Shown in pieces: positions 1 to 10,372 of a stretch of 64,000 nucleotides of DNA. Under the pieces are notes generated by a model. The model saw nothing but the letters and a program-made list of their open reading frames with translations, was not told where the DNA came from and ran no database searches. The number at the start of each line of letters is the position of its first letter. Position 1 is the first letter of the stretch. The translations under genes were made by a program, and so were the position numbers. The stretch is taken from positions 69,378,001-69,442,000 of the forward strand of contig OZ231127.1 of NCBI GenBank assembly GCA_965153355.1. The letters run 5' to 3'. Source of the DNA: Flaccisagitta enflata. Its lineage: Eukaryota; Chaetognatha; Sagittoidea; Aphragmophora.

Positions 1-129
1 AGTTTGAGTTCTCAGGGACAGTTAGTATGATTGAGAAATGCTTAAGTCCACAACTCTTAACAAATAACCAAACTTTATATCTTCCCATGCAAGCTTGCCA
101 CTTATCTCATGAACCAATCATTTCATTTA

Positions 130-620
130 TTTTTTGTTGTCAGTTTGTCCATCACCTCATGCACCGGAATTTCGGAGATAATTCTATATCCTTAGTTGTC
201 AGTTTTCCCACTCACCTCATGCACTGGTATTTTGGTGATCATTCTGTATCTTTTGTTGTCAGTTTCCCCACTAACATCTTGCACTGGAATTTTGGTTATG
301 ATTTTGTACCCTTTATTGACAGTTTTCCCACTTACATCATGCATTGGAATTTTGGTAATCATTTTGTACCCTTTATTGTCAGTTTCCCCACTCACATCAT
401 GCACTGGAATTGTGGTAATCATTTTGTTACCTTTGTTGTCAGTTTCCCCACTTACATCATGCACTATTATTATGGTAATCCTCCTGTACCCTTTGTTGTC
501 ACATTCCGAGCTCACCTTATGCACTGGTATTTTGGTTATCATTCTGTACCCTTTGTTGTCAGTTTTCCTACTCACCTCATGCACTGGTATTTTGGTGATC
601 ATTTCGTAGCCTTCGGTGTC
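130..620. repeat. 60-bp tandem repeat (about 8 units) overlapping the end of gene A exon 4
   Basis: About eight diverged 60-bp units lie head to tail. On the minus strand they stay open and would read as 20-residue repeats ending in a Pro-Val-His-(Asp/Glu)-Val-Ser motif. Several units carry GAG|GTGAGT on the minus strand, a consensus 5' splice site, at the same place. The array may therefore be a tandemly duplicated exon-intron boundary rather than a repeated protein domain. If all units were coding, the frame would end at a stop at 192-194. Confidence 0.85.
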
Positions 621-796
621 AGCTTGGGCTTGGGCGTAGTAAGCTGAGTAGGACGTCTCTCCACTGACGTTCACTGCCGGGGTCCTTTCATCATTCGGAA
701 TCACAAACAAATTCCACGAGAGGTATCGGATGTAACCCCGCGGCACGTTAAACATATCCGTGTAATACAGCTTGAAAGTTAGGCAATCCTTTTTAC
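576..796 (-). CDS. Gene A exon 4: end of a beta-rich (MATH-like?) domain
   Basis: The acceptor is pyrimidine-rich ending in TGCACAG on the minus strand. It leaves GT, which joins the single G carried over from exon 3 and keeps the frame. The exon encodes KKDCLTFKLYYTDMF and then an aromatic stretch ending LSWNLFVIP, which looks like the closing strands of a beta-sandwich, then an acidic/Tyr-Ala linker. I end it at the first consensus donor, CATGAG|GTGAGT (phase 0). Without splicing there the frame continues through the 60-bp repeats to a stop at 192-194. Function is unknown. The resemblance to MATH/TRAF domains is weak and inferred only from the pattern of strands across exons 1-4. Confidence 0.6.
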
Positions 797-1693
797 CTGT
801 GCAGTCAATGATGGAGAAAAAGTAGTCACTGTATCTCATGTATTAAGTTATCACCTCAGAATCGGACATATAATCGTAATTTGTGGTGTGAAATGCGGAA
901 GCTTAGGTATTGATGTTTATCAGTCTGAGAAAGCCATGATATCATTGGACATCACGATATGAGGGTCTTTCAACAGCTTTGCATCATTCATTGATATACC
1001 GGGTGATCAGCCGGAATTGAGTAAATGAATGATGCTAATATAATGATATAGCATTGAAATGGCCTTGACATAGCATTGACATAGCGTGTTACAATTGTTG
1101 GATGATTCTACCAATATTCTCCCAAGGCCATTCTACATGTTACCAATATTCTCCCAGGGCCATTTTACATGAAACTGAACGGCAGAAAGACGATCTTTCA
1201 TTACAACACATTCATATATTGTGTCACGCGATTGCGCTTACCTTCAAGACTGCTCTCTAAAAGCCAGGCCTGACTTTCTCTGTCGTACAGATGGGCAGTG
1301 TTTCCCTTCTTGTTTAAGGGGCAGATGTAGAGATCGCTCACCTGCGTATAACATAGCCAAAATAAAGACTCAGTTTATCAAATTATCACCGAATCATAAA
1401 AACCTAGCAGATCAAGCATTAGATCTTCTTACCGTTACGCAACCAAGGAGTTCGCAGCGGATCTTTAATTTTGACTTCCCTACGAATGAAAACGAATAAA
1501 GGAGATGAATATATGTAACAACATTTCAAAAAGCCCACAATCATTTGAATACGACGCTGTAACTATCCATTGAATCCGATGTCAAGGATTATTAAAAGTT
1601 CATTTGCAAGAAAATGAAGGGGTAGGAAAAGTTCCATTTGCGACTAGAGACGTGATAAATGATGAATGGTTAATTCATTCGGCACTTACAAAT
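797..1693. other. Gene A intron 3, no gene seen
   Basis: Unique AT-rich sequence forming most of the intron between exons 3 and 4. A 32-bp direct duplication (ACCAATATTCTCCCA..) lies at about 1110-1172. A 92-codon plus-strand open frame at 1221-1499 has no recognisable features and runs against the gene. Confidence 0.5.
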
Positions 1694-1932
1694 GGGGGGT
1701 GTTTCTAGTCAGAGACAATTGTGTTTTTAACGGGCCACTCGGTCGCTCGTTACGTTTGTTCGCTCGCTCCGCTCACTCTGCTCACTCGCTATAGAGTGCT
1801 CCATTCACAGGCTCACTCACTCACTTTGCTCATTCCTTCGTGGGACAGTGAAATTCATTAATATGTGTTTACGCTGTAAACGCGTTCAATGGGTACAAAC
1901 GATTTTTTTCATCTTCACTAGAAACACGCCCT
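1694..1932. mobile_element. MITE-A copy 1, abutting the donor of gene A exon 3
   Basis: A short element with inverted ends AGGGCGTGTTTCTAGT (right end, read on the minus strand) and GGGGGGTGTTTCTAGT (left end). The interior is rich in CGCTCACT-like repeats and is shared with the copy at 3513-3681. A TA sits at the right edge, as expected for a TA-targeting (Tc1/mariner-like) MITE. The left TA is not preserved. The right end contributes the bases following GTA in the exon 3 donor. Confidence 0.65.
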
Positions 1933-1935
1933 TAC

Positions 1936-2106
1936 CCTTTTCTTTTTCAAGCGGAATGATGATGTCATAAATTGTTCTGCCTCTGATCTCGTAGCCTTCA
2001 GGCAGACCGGAGCAGTCAAAGTAGCGTTCCTGCGTCCGCGAGTCGTGTTTTTTCGAATCTTCTCCCAACCAATTTCGGTATTTCACTTTGCATACGTGAT
2101 CGAAGC
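1936..2106 (-). CDS. Gene A exon 3
   Basis: 171 bp, phase 1 in and phase 1 out. The acceptor CATTCAAG precedes GC, which with the G of exon 2 gives Gly. The exon encodes FDHVCKVKYRNWLGED, a charged stretch, then a segment with GRTIYDIIIPLEKEK. The exon ends with G before GTAAGG. That donor is made of one flanking G, the TA target and the AGG terminus of MITE-A. Exons 2 and 3 together read as the middle of a beta-sandwich domain. Confidence 0.65.
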
Positions 2107-2272
2107 CTTGAATGGGGAATACACAAACATGGCTGAATGTAATGTGAATGCTATAAGCTTGTTTTAAGCGGAGAATTCAGCTATCATAGTATGACTCATA
2201 CCCACCCCTGCCAAATGACATGTTTTGGAAGCTTGTATTCCATTCTGTTCTATTCTACTCTTATCCTTTTTT
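2107..2272. other. Gene A intron 2, proximal part
   Basis: Short unique intron sequence between exon 3 and the CGC-family insertion. No feature seen. Confidence 0.4.
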
Positions 2273-2765
2273 GGGCAGCGGCCCGAAGGGGCCGATGACC
2301 TATGCTTTCACACAGGGGAAATTTCTCCTTCTCCTCCTTCTTCTCCTTCTACGTCCCCCCCCCCCCCCGCTTTCAGCCTTGAGACCCAAATCCCAGCCTT
2401 GAGGCCTAAATCCTAGCCTCGAAACCCAAATCCAAGCCTCAAAGCTCAAATCCAAGCCTCAAGGCCCAAATCCCAGCCTCGAGGCCCAAATCCTAGCCTC
2501 GAGGCCCAAATCTCAGCCTCATTGCCCAAATCTGAGCCTTGAGGCCCCAATCCCAGCCTCAAGGCCCAAATCCCAGCCTCAAGGCCCAAATCCTAACCTC
2601 GAGGCTCAAATCCCAGTCTTGAGGCTCAATTCTCAGCCACGAGGCTCAAATCTCAGCATAGGTCATCGGCCCCTTCGGGGCCGCTGCCCCACTAACCACC
2701 TCACACCCACATACACTCACATAGGGGCAACGGGTACCGCTGACCATCTAACGCTTTTGCGACTA
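2273..2765. mobile_element. CGC-family element with 20-bp VNTR core
   Basis: Begins GGGCAGCGGCCCGAAGGGGC..GATGACCTATGCT, followed by a (CTT/CTC) tract and a long C run. About 14 units of a 20-bp repeat follow (consensus AGCCTCGAGGCCCAAATCCC). Then comes the inverse of the first module (AGCATAGGTCATCGGCCCC..GCTGCCCC) and a tail ending in GGTACCGCTGACCATCTAAC and GCTTTTGCGACT. The two GC modules are inverted and each can form a hairpin. It lies in gene A intron 2. Related copies are at 21720, 41229, 42705 and 58790. Confidence 0.8.
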
Positions 2766-2989
2766 TTGTCCCTTGTTAAAACAAGACGCCATTTTACCAA
2801 CTAAACACTCCCAAAAATAGATGAGGAGCCTTCCCCATGCTTATTATTGGTTGTCTCCACTAACGTCATGTCGTCCATGGGATGGATGAAAATGACATAT
2901 CTAAGAGCTTACATGTCAACCCTGTCTATCTTCTGGCCTCCTTTTCTAAGGGCAATGTTGTTTCAACTTTCATAGGATAGAATGAATAC
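2766..2989. other. Gene A intron 2, distal part
   Basis: Unique sequence between the CGC element and the donor of exon 2. Nothing recognised. Confidence 0.4.
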
Positions 2990-3145
2990 CTGAGAGTCTA
3001 TTGAGCTGTATTAATGGTCTTCGGCTTTCGTTAGTCCCGTCTCCCATGGGATAGATGGAAATGTTCCACTCTTGATCTCCAAAGTTGAAATAAGTTGATT
3101 CGTATTTTGCCATTTCTGCCTGATACGCTTTTCGCCCGACATTAT
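2990..3145 (-). CDS. Gene A exon 2: start of a second MATH-like domain
   Basis: 156 bp, phase 1 in and out. The acceptor TTCTTCATACAG precedes AT, which with the G of exon 1 gives Asp. The donor is CTCTCAG|GTATTC. The exon encodes NVGRKAYQAEMAKYE, then FGDQEWNISIYPMGDG, then PLIQLNRLS. Trp followed by a hydrophobic strand and YPxGD is reminiscent of the central part of MATH/TRAF domains, which have W-x-(hydrophobic)-YPxG. I rate that assignment low, but the coherent frame across three splice junctions makes the exon itself convincing. Confidence 0.65.
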
Positions 3146-3296
3146 CTGTATGAAGAAATACCACGAATCACTTATTGATTATCCGTCTCAGTGAATGATT
3201 GTTGCATATCATCTCTACGATTCACTGGAAAATGATACGCGAATAGAAAAATGTGAGTAGACAAAAAGAAAAAAAATCACTAAATGAAATAGTAAA

Positions 3297-3456
3297 CAGT
3301 TAAATCCCACAATAACGGATGTCAATGGACCAACAAATTTCATCCACTATATGCGAATTTCCATTATTTCCAACGAAGAAATTAAAAAAAAAAGACAAGT
3401 TTTTAAATTTGCCGGATTTTCATCACTTTTGGATCCGTTATTGCGGAGTTTAACTG
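3297..3456. mobile_element. Mariner-like MITE-M copy 1
   Basis: 160 bp with inverted ends CAGTTAAATCCCACAATAAC and the matching ..GTTATTGCGGAGTTTAACTG. Same family as 11357, 16505 and 55859. Lies in gene A intron 1. Confidence 0.75.
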
Positions 3457-3512
3457 TATTTGTGACAAAGCGCAACGATACCGCGTAACCACCTGAATAT
3501 TTTCGACCTCTA

Positions 3513-3681
3513 AGGGCGCGGTTCTAGTCACAGAAAACCGCATTTTGAACGAGCCACTCGGTCGCTCACTCACTTCGCTCACTCCCTCGTGGGATGGTTG
3601 AAATTAAAAGAAATAGGTTCACGCTGTAAACGCGTTCAATGGGAACAAACGCGTTTTCGGTCGTCACTAGAAACACGCCCT
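3513..3681. mobile_element. MITE-A copy 2, in gene A intron 1
   Basis: 169 bp with inverted ends AGGGCGCGGTTCTAGT and AGGGCGTGTTTCTAGT, flanked by TA on both sides (3511-3512 and 3682-3683). The interior (GCCACTCGGTCGCTC.., CACGCTGTAAACGCGTTCAA) matches the copy at 1694. The element starts only five bases inside the intron, right behind the exon 1 donor GTAAGT. Confidence 0.75.
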
Positions 3682-3688
3682 TACTTAC

Positions 3689-3881
3689 CCGGACTGAGTG
3701 GAAATATCATGGTATATTCGAAGACGGTTTTGGCCTTTCTCAGCATCAATTCCAGAAGCAAATCTCCGTTTTGAAAGGAGAATTTGCCGCCAAAAATGTC
3801 CGAGATGCAGACAAATGTACGTCTGCCATATGTATGACGGACGTGGTTGAACTCACAGCCTTCTTCTTTAAAACTCTCATT
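3689..3881 (-). CDS. Gene A exon 1 (first visible exon): end of a MATH-like domain
   Basis: 193 bp with a strong acceptor (TTTGTTTTTTGCAG) and donor (CCGG|GTAAGT), phase 0 in and 1 out. It encodes NESFKEEGCEFNHVRHTYG, then RRTFVCISDIF, then NGDLLLELMLRKAK and EYTMIFPLSP. The pattern Tyr-Gly..F-(I/V)-x-(I/L)-x-D-(L/I) followed by NGD-hydrophobic strand resembles the closing strands of a MATH domain. No start codon is expected because the exon begins at an acceptor. The true 5' end lies upstream (higher coordinates), where only a decayed copy of this exon is visible. Confidence 0.65.
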
Positions 3882-4011
3882 CTGCAAAAAACAAAATGAA
3901 AGATACACAGATGGATTCAAGTCTGCTTCATGTATGACGAAGGTGGCGTAATTCTCAGTTATTTATATTCGAGCGATTTGAACAAATATTCTAATAAAAG
4001 GTTTTCTCGTA
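3882..4011. repeat. Decayed partial copy of the exon 1 acceptor region
   Basis: The stretch GATGGATTCAAGTCTGC..TGTATGACGAAGGTGGCGTA repeats, with changes, the part of exon 1 at about 3795-3850. It looks like a truncated tandem duplicate. Confidence 0.45.
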
Positions 4012-4533
4012 TGAGAGATGGGGAATGGGAAATGGGAAATAAGAAATGGAGATGGGAATGGGAAATGGAGATGGGGAATGGGAAATGGAGATGGGGAATG
4101 GGAAATGGGAAATGGAAATAAGAAATGGGAAATGGAGATGGGAATGGGAAATGGAGATGGGGAATGGGAAATGGAGATGGGGAATGGGAAATGGAGATGG
4201 GGAATGGGAAATGGGAAATGGGAAATGGGAAATGGAGATGGGAATGGGAAATGGAGATGGGGAATGGGAAATGGGAAATAAGAAATGGGAAATGGAGATG
4301 GGAATGGGAAATGGAGATGGAGAATGGGAAATGGAGATGGGGAATGGGAAATGGGAAATAAGAAATGGGAAATGGAGATGGGAATGGGAAATGGAGATGG
4401 GGAATGGGAAATGGAGATGGGGAATGGGAAATGGGAAATAAGAAATGGGAAATGGAGATGGGAATGGGAAATGGAGATGGGGAATGGGAAATGGAGATGG
4501 GGAATGGGAAATGGGAAATGGAACAGAAAGGGA
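4012..4533. repeat. GGAATGGGAAATGGAGAT minisatellite
   Basis: About 520 bp made of GGGAAATG and GGAGATG modules with higher-order units of roughly 80-100 bp that include AAATAAGAAATGG. Both strands stay open only because of the 6-bp-like periodicity. It has expanded between exon 1 and its decayed copy. Confidence 0.9.
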
Positions 4534-4539
4534 CTGTTG

Positions 4540-4626
4540 AGTGGATGCAGACTAATGTACACTTGTCATATGTAAGACGAAAACGGTTGAACAAACAGCC
4601 TTCTCCTTTAGTCTTGAAGACTCATT
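4540..4626 (-). pseudogene. Decayed duplicate of gene A exon 1
   Basis: Behind a CATGCAG acceptor the minus strand begins AATGAGTCT.., as exon 1 begins AATGAGAGT... A single-base length change then shifts frame. In the shifted frame it reads FNRFRLTYDKCTLVCIHS, matching FNHVRHTYGRRTFVCISD of exon 1. The frameshift and the missing second half indicate a non-functional duplicate. Confidence 0.6.
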
Positions 4627-5317
4627 CTGCATGAGGGAAATGAAAGAGAGATGCGGATAAATGTTCGTCTGTCTTTCGTATGCAAAATGTCATTCTGAAA
4701 AGACAGAGCGAGATATGTATGTGGCTAAATGCGGTCAAATTTACGTTAGCTGTACCACCCGTACGAAAATGGTGAACATGAAGATGGAGTTACGGTTGAG
4801 GTGTTGGGGTCGAGATGCTGAGGGTGAAGGTTTGTTCTGGTAACTAGCAGGGAATTGGTTTGTTTTTTATTGAGTTTTTGTCCCAATTGAATTCGTTTTT
4901 GTTTTGATATGGAATGAAAGGAGAGAATGGATGATGTTATCATATGCATAAGTATCAGTATCTTTTTTTAAGAATCAAGGAATCGGGGAATTGGGATTGG
5001 GGTGGAGTTGGAGGTCGATCAAAAAAATTGGAATGGATGGAGTCGGGAACGGGAAGAATCGGCGAGACAAAAATGACACATCAATCTTAGAATGAAAACG
5101 GCGCAATGGCATGGCATGACTTTGATTTGGAAGTCTCTTGGCTGCGCTGCAAATTTCACTTTCATTTTGTATGTAAAACTTGACATTTTCAATATTTGGT
5201 TGTTATTTTGGTATACATTGGATAATGGATATGATGTCCCAAAAAGTTACGGGCAAATCTACAATGGCCTGATGTGAAAATATCAAGTATTAATAATTCT
5301 CACATTTCATTTATGGA
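4627..5317. other. No gene; further decayed exon-flank copies, then unique DNA
   Basis: 4650-4775 holds two more diverged copies of the GATGC(A/G)GA(C/T)AAATGT..CGTATG motif from exon 1. 4776-5317 is unique AT-rich sequence with no supported feature. Confidence 0.4.
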
Positions 5318-5432
5318 TTGATTGATTCATTCATACATTCCGTCATTCATTCATCCATTCATTCATTCATTCATTCATTCATTCATTCATTCATTCATTC
5401 ATTCATTCATTCATTCATTCATTCATTCATCA
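5318..5432. repeat. (TTCA)n microsatellite
   Basis: Nearly uninterrupted tetranucleotide array. The apparent Ser-Phe-Ile-His protein is an artefact. Confidence 0.95.
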
Positions 5433-5604
5433 CCTTTGTGAAATGTTCTTTGCTAAGAACGGAGAATGAAAAGTCGACGGTGACTACGATTCCTTCCGTC
5501 GCTGATCGCAGTTGCAAAAAGGCAGATACGTGTTTCTCGTTCTTTACCAACTGCAATAAAGAATAGTTAACAAGATTCGCATACAGTCATCCATTTCTCA
5601 TGAC

Positions 5605-6005
5605 CTCCATTATTTCATTCATTCATTCATTCATTCATTCATTCATTCATTCATTCATTCATTCATTCATTCATTCATTCATTCATTCATTCATTCATTC
5701 ATTTGTTCATTCATTCATTCATTCATTCATTCATTCAATCATTCATTCATTCTTCATTCATTCATTCATTCATTCATTCATTCATTCATTCATTCATTCA
5801 TTCATTCATTCATTCATTTTCATTCATTCATTCATTCATTCATTCATTCCTTCATTCATTCATTCATTCATTCATTCATTCATTCATTCATTCATTCATT
5901 CATTCATTCATTCATTCATTCATTCATTCATTCACTCAATCATTCAATCATTCATTCATTCAATCATTCATTAACTCATTCATTCATTCGGTCACTCACT
6001 CATTC
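5605..6005. repeat. (ATTC)n microsatellite, interrupted
   Basis: About 400 bp of ATTC with rare TTTG, TTCC and AATC interruptions. 5433-5604 between the two arrays is unique sequence with nothing recognised. Confidence 0.95.
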
Positions 6006-6285
6006 ACATTAATTTCTCCATTCAGAGATACATCATGCATTCATGATTTGAGTAGAAACACACCCAATAAGTGAAATGAGTGATAAGGAACAATCAAAAC
6101 ATTTGAAATATTTGCAGAATGTGATTTTGGAGGAAACATGGAAAAGTTCAAATCAAAACAACGGAGTAATGATGTAGATGAGAGAAATTTTCTTTAGAAA
6201 GGCAAACAGAAACCAAGAGAAAGCTATGACGGCGGGACCGACGCGATAGGCCGACCAAGAAGTAGCATACTTGATAGATACAGAA
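6006..6285. other. Unique intergenic DNA
   Basis: No gene, repeat or element recognised. Confidence 0.4.
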
Positions 6286-6312
6286 ATAGATAAGTAGATA
6301 GATTGATAGACG

Positions 6313-6346
<34 letters not shown>

Positions 6347-6540
6347 CAAAAGATGGAGTGAATGATAGAAAGAATTAGAAAGAATGATGAATAGATAAAA
6401 AGAGAGATAGATGGATAGATAGGAAGATAAATACTATTTATTAAATAGATACAAAGCTAGAAAGATGAACATATGGGTAGAATGGGATAGATAGATCTAT
6501 AGATAGATAGATAGTTAGATGAATAGATAGATAGATAGAT

Positions 6541-6604
<64 letters not shown>

Positions 6605-6665
6605 TGAGTGACAGATAGACAGATTGACTGATAGATGAAGAGATAGATAGATAGATAAATAAATA
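6286..6665. repeat. (GATA)n microsatellite block, interrupted
   Basis: Two main GATA/TAGA arrays (6300-6345 and 6485-6660) with degenerate spacer of the same composition. Confidence 0.9.
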
Positions 6666-7544
6666 ATAAGATAAATCGAGAGGTACATATAAAGGAAAAG
6701 ACAAATTGTTCCGCATGGATTTGGCAGACGATCGACGAAGGCAAAAGAAAATAAATGACATTTTTCAATGTCAGTCAGACGTTTTCATACTTAATAGGAA
6801 AAGAGAGAGAAAAAATTAGCACGAAGAGGGCCGGGGTTTTTAGTCTGAGCTACAGTACCATAGGAGCAATGAGAACCTCAGATGGAGGGTCATTTCCTGC
6901 TTCACTATTCTAATGAAGTAGCTTCAATTATGTTTTTTCTGAAAGCTGATGAGCAAGAGCTTTGAGTGAATATAGTTTTATTCCTCTAGCTCTAACTGTT
7001 GACCAAAAAGAAAAAAAGTGCAGCACCACTCGGGACTTGGACATGTGTCACTGAAGAGAGAGAAATTAACTTTCTCAAGTTCATCACTCTATCAACAGAG
7101 CTATCGCGCCACATGCAATTTAAGGGTATCAATGGGCGGTTTTGTTATGAAACACTTGGTTTGGAATTTTGTGTTCACTCAATACCTTGGACCATCAGCT
7201 TTCAGAAAAACCAAAGCTTTAGGTTCCTCCTTTAAACAGTGAGAATATAGAGGGCCCTCTTTCTACTGCTCTTATTGCTCCCATCGTACTGTAGCAGTAA
7301 CAGTTGCAACAGAAGTGGTTGTCTCGTGTCTCGAAAAGACCAGCAAGAATTTACAGAAAACTTGGGGTGTTCATAACGGAATTTGTTGAAAAATTTGGTG
7401 ATGACAGAGAAGATGGTGAACTAGAAGAGTAGTTCAGCGGTACCCATTGCCCCTCAGATAAGAATTTAGTTATGAGAGAGGCAGCTTGGCTATGATTTGA
7501 GACCTGAGGGTGGGATGTGAGTTAAGAGGCTCACATAAGGCAGA

Positions 7545-7785
7545 ACAGCAAATACTTTAACTCACCATCTTCTAGCTAGAAAAGTATTGACCTTATTTTG
7601 ATTTTCCAGTTTGATCCTTGAAGATCCAATAATACTTGTCATGTCCACTGATTCTGTAGCACTTTTTTCTAACGTAAAATAATTTTGAAAATTTTACTCT
7701 AATTTAAGCTTCTGTTCCTCCGAAGAAAATTTTTTCATTCAATTCAGAGCAATCATCCCAGGAATCATGTTTTTCAATCAAAATG
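7545..7785. repeat. Dispersed repeat R10, copy 1
   Basis: Aligns by eye with 46262-46520, sharing GGCAGAACAGC, GATTTTCCAG(C/T)TTGATCC, TTCATGTC..ATG, CATTCAAT and AATCATCC.AGGAAT. The nature of the parent element is unknown. Confidence 0.55.
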
Positions 7786-8180
7786 GATTTGAGCTTCAAG
7801 GTTTGAATTGGAGTCTCAAGGCTTGGATTTGAGCCTCAAGATTAAAATCTGAGCCTCAAGGCTGGATTTGAGCCTTGATGCTAAGATTTGAGCCACGTGA
7901 CTGGGATGTGAGCCTTGAGGCTGGGATTTGAGCCTGGTGGCTAAGATTTGAGCCTTGAGGCTGGGATTTGAGCCCTGTGTCTGGGATTTGAGCCTTAATG
8001 CTTGGATTTGAGTCTCAAGGCTGGGATTTGAGCTATGTCTATGAAGTCTGTGCCTCAAAGCTGGGATATGAGCCTTGAGGCTGAGATTTTAGCCTTGAGG
8101 CAGAGATTTGGATCTCAAGGTTATGATTTGAGCCCTTTGGCTAGTATTTGAGCCTTGTGGTTGGGATTTGAAATTGATGA
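7786..8180. repeat. 20-bp VNTR (GGGATTTGAGCCTTGAGGCT)
   Basis: About 19 diverged units of the same 20-bp repeat that forms the core of CGC-family elements, here without their GC modules, in the loop of the foldback. Confidence 0.85.
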
Positions 8181-8505
8181 TAGAGTACAGTACGGTGGGA
8201 GCAATAGGGACAGTACAAAGAGGGCCTTCTGTATTCTTACTGTTTGAAGGAAGAACCTAAAGCTTTAGTTATTCTGAAAGCTGATGGTCTAAGGTATTGA
8301 GTGAACATAAAATCCCACACCAAGTGATTCAAAGCTGAACTTGAGAGAAGCAATTTCTTCTCTTCAGAGAGGTGTTGCACTTTTTTTCTTTTTAGTCAAT
8401 AGTTTCAGCGAGAGTTATGAAACTATATTCACTCAAAGCTCTTGCCTATCAGCTTTCAGAAAAACCATACTTCCTTAAGATAGTGCAGCAGGAAATGACC
8501 CTGGT

Positions 8506-8639
8506 CATTAGCCCTTTTGGGGGCCGCTGTCATAAAAGGAGCTTACCCACATGGCCAGGAAGGAGATGGGTAAGGAGATGGAAAAGAAGAAAGATAAGAA
8601 GAAAATAAAACAAAAGGAAAAGGAGACGAACGAGAAGGA
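8506..8639. other. CGC-like remnant and purine-rich lead-in
   Basis: GGTCATTAGCCCTTTTGGGGGCCGCTG is a fragment of the CGC GC module. It is followed by AG-rich sequence that leads into the GAA array. Confidence 0.4.
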
Positions 8640-9033
8640 GAAGAACGAGAAAAAGAAGAAGAAGAAGAAGAAAAGAAAAAGAAAAAGAAGAAGAAGATGA
8701 AGAAGAAGAAGAAGAAGAAGAAGAAGAAGAAGAAGAAGAAGAAGAAGAAGAAGAAGAAGAAGAAGAAGAAGAAGAAGAAGAAGAAGAAGAAGAAGAAGAA
8801 GAAGAAGAAGAAGAAGAAGAAGAAGAAGAAGAAGAAGAAGAAGAAGAAGAAGAAGAAGAATAAGAAGAGCAAGGAGGAGGAGAAGAGGATGAAGAAGAGG
8901 AAGAAGAAGAAGAAAAAGAAAAAAGAAAAAGAAGAAGAAGAAGAAGAAGAAGAAGAAGAAGAAGAAGAAGAAGAAGAAGAAGAAGAAGAAGAAGAAGAAG
9001 AAGAAGAAGAAGAAGAAGAAGGAGAAGAAGAAA
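8640..9033. repeat. (GAA)n microsatellite
   Basis: About 390 bp of AGA/GAA with a short GGA-rich interruption near 8870-8925. Confidence 0.95.
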
Positions 9034-9123
9034 AGAGGAATAAATCCCATACAACGGAAAACGATATCAATGTCGAACAAATGGGACCACTCTGTTGTAA
9101 CGCCCTTGGCTTTACGCGATGAG

Positions 9124-9463
<340 letters not shown>

Positions 9464-9469
9464 GAAGAG

Positions 9470-9683
<214 letters not shown>

Positions 9684-9779
9684 GTACAGCACATTCCTAT
9701 TGCACATTGGATGATCGTACTTGAATGGCCCATCGTTGATAACCGTAGAGGAAATCTGCTGACGGGAGTTCAAGATGGT

Positions 9780-10372
9780 CTTCGCGTTCAAAGGCCCCAG
9801 GAACGATGAAAGTGAATATGGTAGTTTGAAATCGGTCCTCAAGCTGAAGGGAGAAGAATAAGAAGATAAAGAATAATGGAAGTGAATATAATAGTTTGAA
9901 ATCGGCCATAGATGTATCGGTCCTCTAGCTGTTGGAAGAAGAAGAACTAAATAAAGAACAATGAAAGTGAATATGGTAGTTTGAAATCGGTCCTCAAGCT
10001 GAAGGGAGAAAAGGAAGAAAATAAAGAACTATGAAAGTGAATATGATAGTTTGAAATTGGTCCTCAAGCTGAAGGGAGAAAAAGAACTAAATAAAGAACA
10101 ATGAAAGTGAATATGGTAGCTTGAAATCGGTCCTCAAGCTGAAGGGAGAAAAAGAAGAAAAAAAGAATGATGAAAGTAAAAAGGGTAGTTTGAAATCGGT
10201 CCTCAAGCTGAAGGGTGAAAAAGAAGAAAATAAAGAACGATGAAAGTGAATATAGTAGTTTGAAATCGGTCCTCAAGCTGAAAGCAGAAAAAGAAAAAAA
10301 AACAATAAAGAACAATGAAAGTGAATATGGTAGCTTGAAATCGCTCCTCAAGCTGAGAGGAGAAAAAGAATG
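9780..10372. repeat. Minisatellite of about 60-80 bp units
   Basis: Around eight units with the core GAAAGTGAATATGGTAGTTT..CCTCAAGCTGAAGGGAGAAA and a variable A/G-rich spacer. 9681-9779 is unique sequence. The minus strand there gives short frames that I cannot support as exons. Confidence 0.9.

Larger units (their letters stand above)
6886..8505. mobile_element. Foldback element with arms of about 320-420 bp
   Basis: The left arm (6886-7306) and right arm (8184-8505) are inverted copies at roughly 75-80% by eye. Shared blocks include GGGTCATTTCCTGC, TTTTTCTGAAAGCTGAT, GCAAGAGCTTTGAGTGAATA, AAAGAAAAAAAGTGCA, TGTTCACTCAATACCTT and GAGGGCC.TCTTT. The loop carries a copy of repeat family R10 and a VNTR. 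No coding sequence for a transposase is present. Confidence 0.7.

Noticed and set aside
1221-1499. Cys-containing 92-codon frame as a small secreted protein
   Set aside because: No signal peptide. It lies on the strand opposite gene A within its intron and shows no family pattern.
7786-8180. CRISPR-like array from regular 20-bp repeats
   Set aside because: Direct tandem repeats without unique spacers, in a eukaryotic genome.
9697-9909. Possible exon on the minus strand before the CA array
   Set aside because: Two overlapping frames look equally protein-like, neither has a good acceptor, and both run into minisatellite.
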